NCBI GenBank assembly: GCA_023846275.1
Contig: CM043875.1
Coordinates: 4,771,569-4,835,568, forward strand
Origin: Vanilla planifolia
Lineage: Eukaryota; Streptophyta; Magnoliopsida; Asparagales; Orchidaceae
Direction: 5' to 3'
DNA length: 64,000 bases
Shown here in pieces: positions 59,601 to 64,000 of this stretch. A program made the position numbers and the translations under genes. The notes under the pieces are model-generated. The model was not told where the DNA came from. It saw only the letters and a program-made list of their open reading frames with translations, and searched no databases. How positions within the stretch are numbered: position 1 is the first letter of the stretch; the number at the start of each line of letters is the position of its first letter.

Positions 59601-62600
59601 ATGGTAGAGAACTAAAGCATCAACGGGGAAGTAGAATCAATCCTATCTGCTCCAGTTACACTTCGTGGAGAGATAGGCTAGGAGGGATCTAAGGATCTGA
59701 TGCCATAAAAGCTTAAAACTATGATAAATTATGGTTTTCACATTGCATTTAATGCCATTATATATAGCTCATACTCAACGATTGTGGTAAGGGAAAATTA
59801 TGTCATTTATGACATTAATTGCAGCAATGATAGAGTTTTCATCTATATAATGAAACATTTGATGATTATGAAAGTTAGCCATGCTCCTCTATTATGAAGG
59901 ATTACTATTTGATGCTCCATTGTGAACAGCATACTTTTGGTGCATTGTCTGCTTTTCTGGAAATCTTCTAATTCAAGTGGTATCACATATTTATAACAAA
60001 TTCTTATCGATTTTACACCCTGGATGTACCATAATCAGTACAAATTTACAATTTTGAATCTTTTCCTTTATTCCTGTAGTGCAATGTGGTAATAAATGGA
60101 GCTGTTCATGTTGGGTTAGGTGATGTTTAATGTCTTGTCTTTAACTGTCAATTGATGGAATTTATGAATCTAGTGTAGCCGTTTTGAAAAAGCTTTTTAT
60201 AACAAAAATAATACGAGAAAAGATTAGCTTTTTATTGGAAGGAGCAGAGCTTTAATAAAAGAAACTATTTTTATAAGCTATCCCAAATAGGACCACAGGG
60301 ATCTTCTCTTACCAATTACCATAAGCTATTTACAGGCAGTTGATGCATTCTTGGAGGAGTTGATTGTGAGAAGGGAACTGGCGGACAACTTTTGCTATTA
60401 TCAGCCACATTATGACTCATTGCAAGGGGCCTGGGAATGGGCTCGCAGAACCTTGATAGATCACGCTGCTGATAAAAGAGAGCATCTCTACACGTGAGTG
60501 ATTTGAAGCATTCATTTAGAGCTTTATTCATTTCTACAATTGCTTGAAGCTTGTTCCTTTTCCTGCTTTCTTACATTATTTAAAAAAATGCAGCATTTAG
60601 TAGATTTTAAATGAATAACTTGTAGGAGGGATGAGCTGGAGAAAGCAAAAACAGATGATGCTGTAAATATTTATCTAAACCAGCATTAATTTCAAAGTTA
60701 CAGTACGATTTGTTTGTTGTTTTAGTGGGAAATGAATGATTATAGTCTTTGTCTGAGTTTGTATAATTTATTTTCAGTTATGGAATGCGTCACAGATAGA
60801 AATGGTTCATCATGGGAAAATGCATGGCTTTATGAGGTATGCTACAATAGCCACGTGGCTGTTCTTTCTTTAGGTGATATTTATTTCTTATTCATTTATT
60901 TGTTCTAGCTCAAATTACCTATGATCCTGCTCTGAGAAAAAGTTGAAACACGTTATCTGTGCACATTACATCAAAGTATTCTCAGATGCCAAGTAGCTTG
61001 CATGAAGAGAAATTGTGGAACTGCTATCCTAAATTCAGTATATGTACTGGACGACCATGTGTATGTGAGTTTATGCATGCTTGAATGCAACTCTGCTTTA
61101 TTATGGTAACATCATAGAATTCCTCCTAATGTAACTGAACCTTTACTAGAAGTTAAAGTCTCCCTGTTCTTATTCATTACATACTCAGAAGCAATCAGGC
61201 TGTTCTGGTTTACTATGTAAAAGGCTGCTTGAAACTTGAACTAGCAAAGTAAAATAATGGAAGAGACATGTATGACTAGGTGTGCATTTATGTTGTACCT
61301 TTTATCTTCACGTCATTATGGTCAATACATTGATAAATACATTTGTGATTTGCTAATTCATTGAATTGTACGAGTTAGCTCAACAAGCAAATTGTGAAGA
61401 TGGATTTCGAATGGTTTTATTATGGCAAAATTTTTCTTTATTTTTTCATATATAGAATAATGACATTTTGTACTCAACATTAGAATGTTGGAAATATAGG
61501 GAGCTTAATATTCACAAAAAGAGATGAAATTGTACAAATTACAAATTGAAGCCAACTTAAATTTAGAAAGTAAATAACAACGAAAAATGTTTATATTCTT
61601 AATATTGTTAGTTCTTTTAACATTTATTTTAAAAAAATATTGTTAAATTGTGCAAACTTATTATGTGAGGGTACAAGTAGTATACACAATGATTTTAAGT
61701 TATTCAATCCAAACTCAAATTTACATCTACATTTGGCCAAATATTATGCAATCTATTAAAACACTTGTTTGATAAAAATCTATAATGTGAATTTGATAAA
61801 ATCTTATAAATAAAAAATTGAATAAAATGTCCCAACAATGGGATGAAGAGAACTAAATAAAAGTTCAATACAAAAGTCTTAAAACCAAAAGAACAATTAA
61901 ACAATAGACACCTATCAATTTTATTAAAAACAGTGGAATTGAAATTATCAATTTATCTCAAGAAGTCTTGTGAAGATGAGACAAATGTATGAACCAAACT
62001 CTTGCTCTTATCTTTTCTTTAAAATGATGAATGCAATATAAGCTCCCTATCAAAGATGTTCTAATTAAACATTTTTCTCCTCTCAAGTTCGGATGCCTTT
62101 ATATAAACCTTAATAAGCTATCAAATGGCTCTAAAACACTCTTTAATGGTTATATAAAAACCCAGTCAAACTAGTTATTATATTTTGAACTAATAATATT
62201 GTCCGATCTAAATGATTGTATAAGTACGATATAATACTAAGTGTATCATTCAATCTATTGTCTCATGTCCAATTAGTTTATTTATCAGTTATCAAATGAT
62301 TGTCTTTGTACGATGAAGCATCGTAAGTACGAATAGTCTAGTCTAACAATTCTAAGCACTTGAAAAAATTTTGTACGATGCAAAGTCTTACACTATGATA
62401 AATCTTACGATTAGTTCACTTCATTAATGATAACTGATCGTACATATACGATATGTATATCATATTTATACAAATAAAATGTAGCTACTCATTAGTTAAG
62501 TTCTAAACTAAGCTTTTTGGGGAAAATATTATCATACTAGTACAACCTAGGATATTGTACTAGTACAATGTAAATGTGCACATTTACAATCTAATCTATT

Positions 62601-63662
62601 CTTGTTAAAGATCATACAAGTATCAAAGGTAACATCATATTGTATGAAGCTCTAAACCTGAAAAATATTTTAGGTAAAACATTCAATGTATACGATAAAG
62701 ATATCATAGATGTACGACCAATATAAACTACTAATTTGTCAAGATTATTCTATGTTCAATCCACATATTAACTAATGTATTGTACAATGAAGTTATTGTA
62801 CGTATACAATTAGTACGTGGTTTTTCTACTTATTTCAATTCTTATCTATTTGATCTTAACAAAAGATGAAATTAACTATGTATGCAATGTTCTAAGATTT
62901 AAAATTAATTGACTTGGATGAAATGCATGCTTTAAATAAAAACCATATTAGTAAAAGGATGATTTTAAAGCATTTAAACACCCTCAAAAGTTCATTGAAT
63001 CCTAAGTATCTCAAATAAATTATAGGTTTTAACAAGTTAATACTAAACTGATTTAATAAATGTTGTTCAAATATGTGTTTCTCATAGTATCAATTACGAT
63101 ATATTAAACTCTTTGAGTCAATTGATCAAACCCTTCATATGAATAATCTATTTGTTTTTTAGATACATGATTTAAAGATATTTAAGAAAAAACATTGATA
63201 AATTAACGTGATTATTTTGTTATCATCAAACAAGTAATATAATGACCTAAGGTATAACATAAGAAATATATTGTCTTGAGATTTGATGACCACAAAAAAC
63301 CTTATCTCAATGAATCTCATGCTTCTTGATGTTTAGCTTTCCATTTTAACCCAAAATATGATATCAAAACTGCAGTAAAATTTTTTTCTCAACCATTTAC
63401 CATGGCCGAGATTTGTTGCAATGATACTTTTCTTTTAATTTGTGCATGACTTCTTATGTTACATTGTTAGGTAAATGCTTCCATCAAAATAATTTCCTCA
63501 GGCATAATAGCCTTAAAAATAGATATTTTCCTACTATTTTACTCTTTTTTTGAGTGCACTATGGTGTCTATTCTTTGCAGGATGTATTGGGCCAAAAAGA
63601 TTCTTGAATGGACGAAAGGGCCTGAAGAAGCCCTTGAAACAGCAATATTTTTAAATGATAAG
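53626..63662 (+). CDS. PHR1: Class II CPD photolyase (partial, 3' exons beyond the window)
   Basis: A flavoenzyme that uses blue/UV-A light to split cyclobutane pyrimidine dimers in DNA. Exons: 53626-54491, 54576-54816, 60336-60493, 60626-60662, 60778-60836, 63581-63662. All complete introns are GT-AG and phases join without a stop (1443 nt, 481 codons). Residues 99-230 are the N-terminal alpha/beta domain ([75 protein letters not shown]). The FAD-binding helical domain follows ([90 protein letters not shown]). The family's C-terminal stretch of some 60-80 residues must lie beyond 64000. The start is uncertain: an ATG at 53809 (MPTCPLPG) gives the family's usual N-terminus, while 53626 adds 61 residues of unknown role. 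Confidence 0.95.
55120..55360 (-). repeat. 3' LTR of the decayed copia element
   Basis: It aligns with 59706-59928 in the same orientation and is heavily diverged. On the minus strand it starts TGTGGGAGCC at 55360; the other boundary is estimated. Confidence 0.6.
57397..57640. repeat. Tandem repeat, two copies of 125 bp
   Basis: GGTGGTTGATAGTAGTCAA occurs at 57405 and 57530, and TATGGTCTAGGCCAT follows in both. It lies within the decayed copia element. Confidence 0.85.
59693..59705 (-). other. Primer-binding site of the decayed copia element
   Basis: The minus strand reads TGGCATCAGATCC, close to the TGGTATCAGAGCC of the intact gypsy element at 39571. Confidence 0.6.
59706..59928 (-). repeat. 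5' LTR of the decayed copia element
   Basis: On the minus strand it starts TGTTCACAATGG at 59928 and reaches the primer site at 59705. TATATATAGC at about 59758-59767 is the possible promoter stretch, and its counterpart in the other LTR is eroded. Confidence 0.6.
60837..63580 (+). other. Intron 5 of the photolyase gene (2.7 kb)
   Basis: The intron runs from donor GTATGC after HGFMR to acceptor TTTGCAG before MYWAKK. Its second half holds an LTR-like remnant; the first half (60837-61640) shows nothing recognisable. Confidence 0.9.
61641..63232 (-). mobile_element. LTR-like remnant inside intron 5
   Basis: On the minus strand it opens TGTTTGATGATAACAAAA (63232 downward), a very common start for plant LTRs. 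It then carries a cluster of TACGA/TCGTA motifs (62220-62820) and a TATA motif (TATATAAAGG near 62106-62097) with a plausible leader beyond. The TATA region aligns with 20120-20275. The far boundary could be 61641 or 61664, and neither gives a matching 5-bp duplication with the sequence after 63232 (AGTAA). Confidence 0.45.
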
Positions 63663-64000
63663 GTGTTGACCATCATTAATTTATTTGAAGTTGTCTGGTT
63701 TTGTTAGTTATGTTTGGAGCTTGGTAGTATGGTTTAAATATTTTGATACATTGAATGAAATTCAATTGTTATTCTCTCTTGTCATAGAACTTTATATTTC
63801 CTCTTCAATTATTCATTCATATGTTTCAGTGAAGTAGTACTCCAAAAATCTTATAAAGAATAACTGCACGTCATAAATTACATGCATCAACTTTGCTTAC
63901 AACTTTGCAAAGTTTAATTGAGGGTATTCGTACAGCCTGAGCTTTCAGCACCCACAGGCCATTTACGTGCATTAGTTTGCCTTTGGTTAAATGTGTCTTT
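63663..64000 (+). other. Start of photolyase intron 6, cut by the window edge
   Basis: Donor GTGTTG follows the LNDK codons. No sequence resembling the next expected exon, which should begin with the conserved YEIDGRDP motif, appears before 64000. Confidence 0.85.

Larger units (their letters stand above)
55120..59928 (-). mobile_element. Decayed Ty1/copia retrotransposon inside intron 2
   Basis: Two direct repeats of about 220-240 bp, near 55120-55360 and 59706-59928, share TAGCTCAT.ATCA, ATG/AAGTTAGCCATG and TTGCTCC/GATGCTCC. On the minus strand both begin TGT. Immediately inside the right-hand repeat the minus strand reads TGGCATCAGATCC (59705-59693), a one- or two-base variant of the tRNA-Met primer site. 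Just inside the left-hand repeat the minus strand codes [10 protein letters not shown] (55642-55613), matching the copia RNase H motif 'S.EAEY.A.A'. The interior is full of stops. The order LTR, primer site, RNase H, LTR fits a minus-strand copia insertion; outer boundaries are approximate and no target duplication was found. Confidence 0.68.
54817..60335 (+). other. Intron 2 of the photolyase gene (5.5 kb)
   Basis: The intron runs from donor GTCAGG after the HPK codons to acceptor TTTACAG before AVDAFLEE. Most of its length is a decayed copia element (about 55120-59928). The remainder is AT-rich with no recognised feature. Confidence 0.9.

Overview
This window is nuclear DNA of a flowering plant. 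It is AT-rich and gene-poor, with intron-containing genes and abundant plant-type retrotransposons (Ty3/gypsy, Ty1/copia, LINE). The GC-rich first exons of both cellular genes would fit a monocot, but that is only a guess. I see no bacterial-style operons, CRISPR arrays, rRNA or tRNA genes.

Two cellular genes can be read exon by exon. On the minus strand, 8666-17294, lies a complete seven-exon gene for the beta (RAP30) subunit of general transcription factor TFIIF, 267 residues, with a 4.8-kb first intron. On the plus strand, from 53626 to beyond the right edge, lies a class II CPD photolyase. Six exons (481 codons from the first ATG) are visible and the C-terminal exon or exons lie outside the window. 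The two genes share no pathway; one initiates RNA polymerase II transcription and the other repairs UV-damaged DNA.

The rest is mostly transposon. The layout is: 1-2831 AT-rich with no gene; 2848-4836 a 5'-truncated LINE (minus) with a 16-bp target duplication; 6387-8440 a 1-kb tandem duplication; 8666-17294 TFIIF-beta; about 17.9-19.35 kb a badly decayed LINE (minus); 19.85-22.4 kb LTR-like remnants; 27900-30989 a solo LTR (minus, TSD AAAAC); 33198-35007 a second, unrelated solo LTR (TSD CATGA); 35.2-36.3 kb a decayed gypsy gag; 36506-47152 a complete, young Ty3/gypsy chromovirus (Tekay/Del type) with 3.05-kb LTRs and one uninterrupted gag-pol frame; 48671-50275 an 800-bp tandem duplication; 51513-53160 a second truncated LINE of the same family as the first; then the photolyase, whose large introns hold a decayed Ty1/copia element (about 55.1-59.9 kb, minus) and an LTR-like remnant (about 61.6-63.2 kb, minus).

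I found no convincing new biological system. The points most worth checking are the young gypsy element that lacks a target-site duplication, the start codon and N-terminal extension of the photolyase, the LINE lying close to the photolyase promoter, and the retrotransposons filling the introns of the DNA-repair gene.
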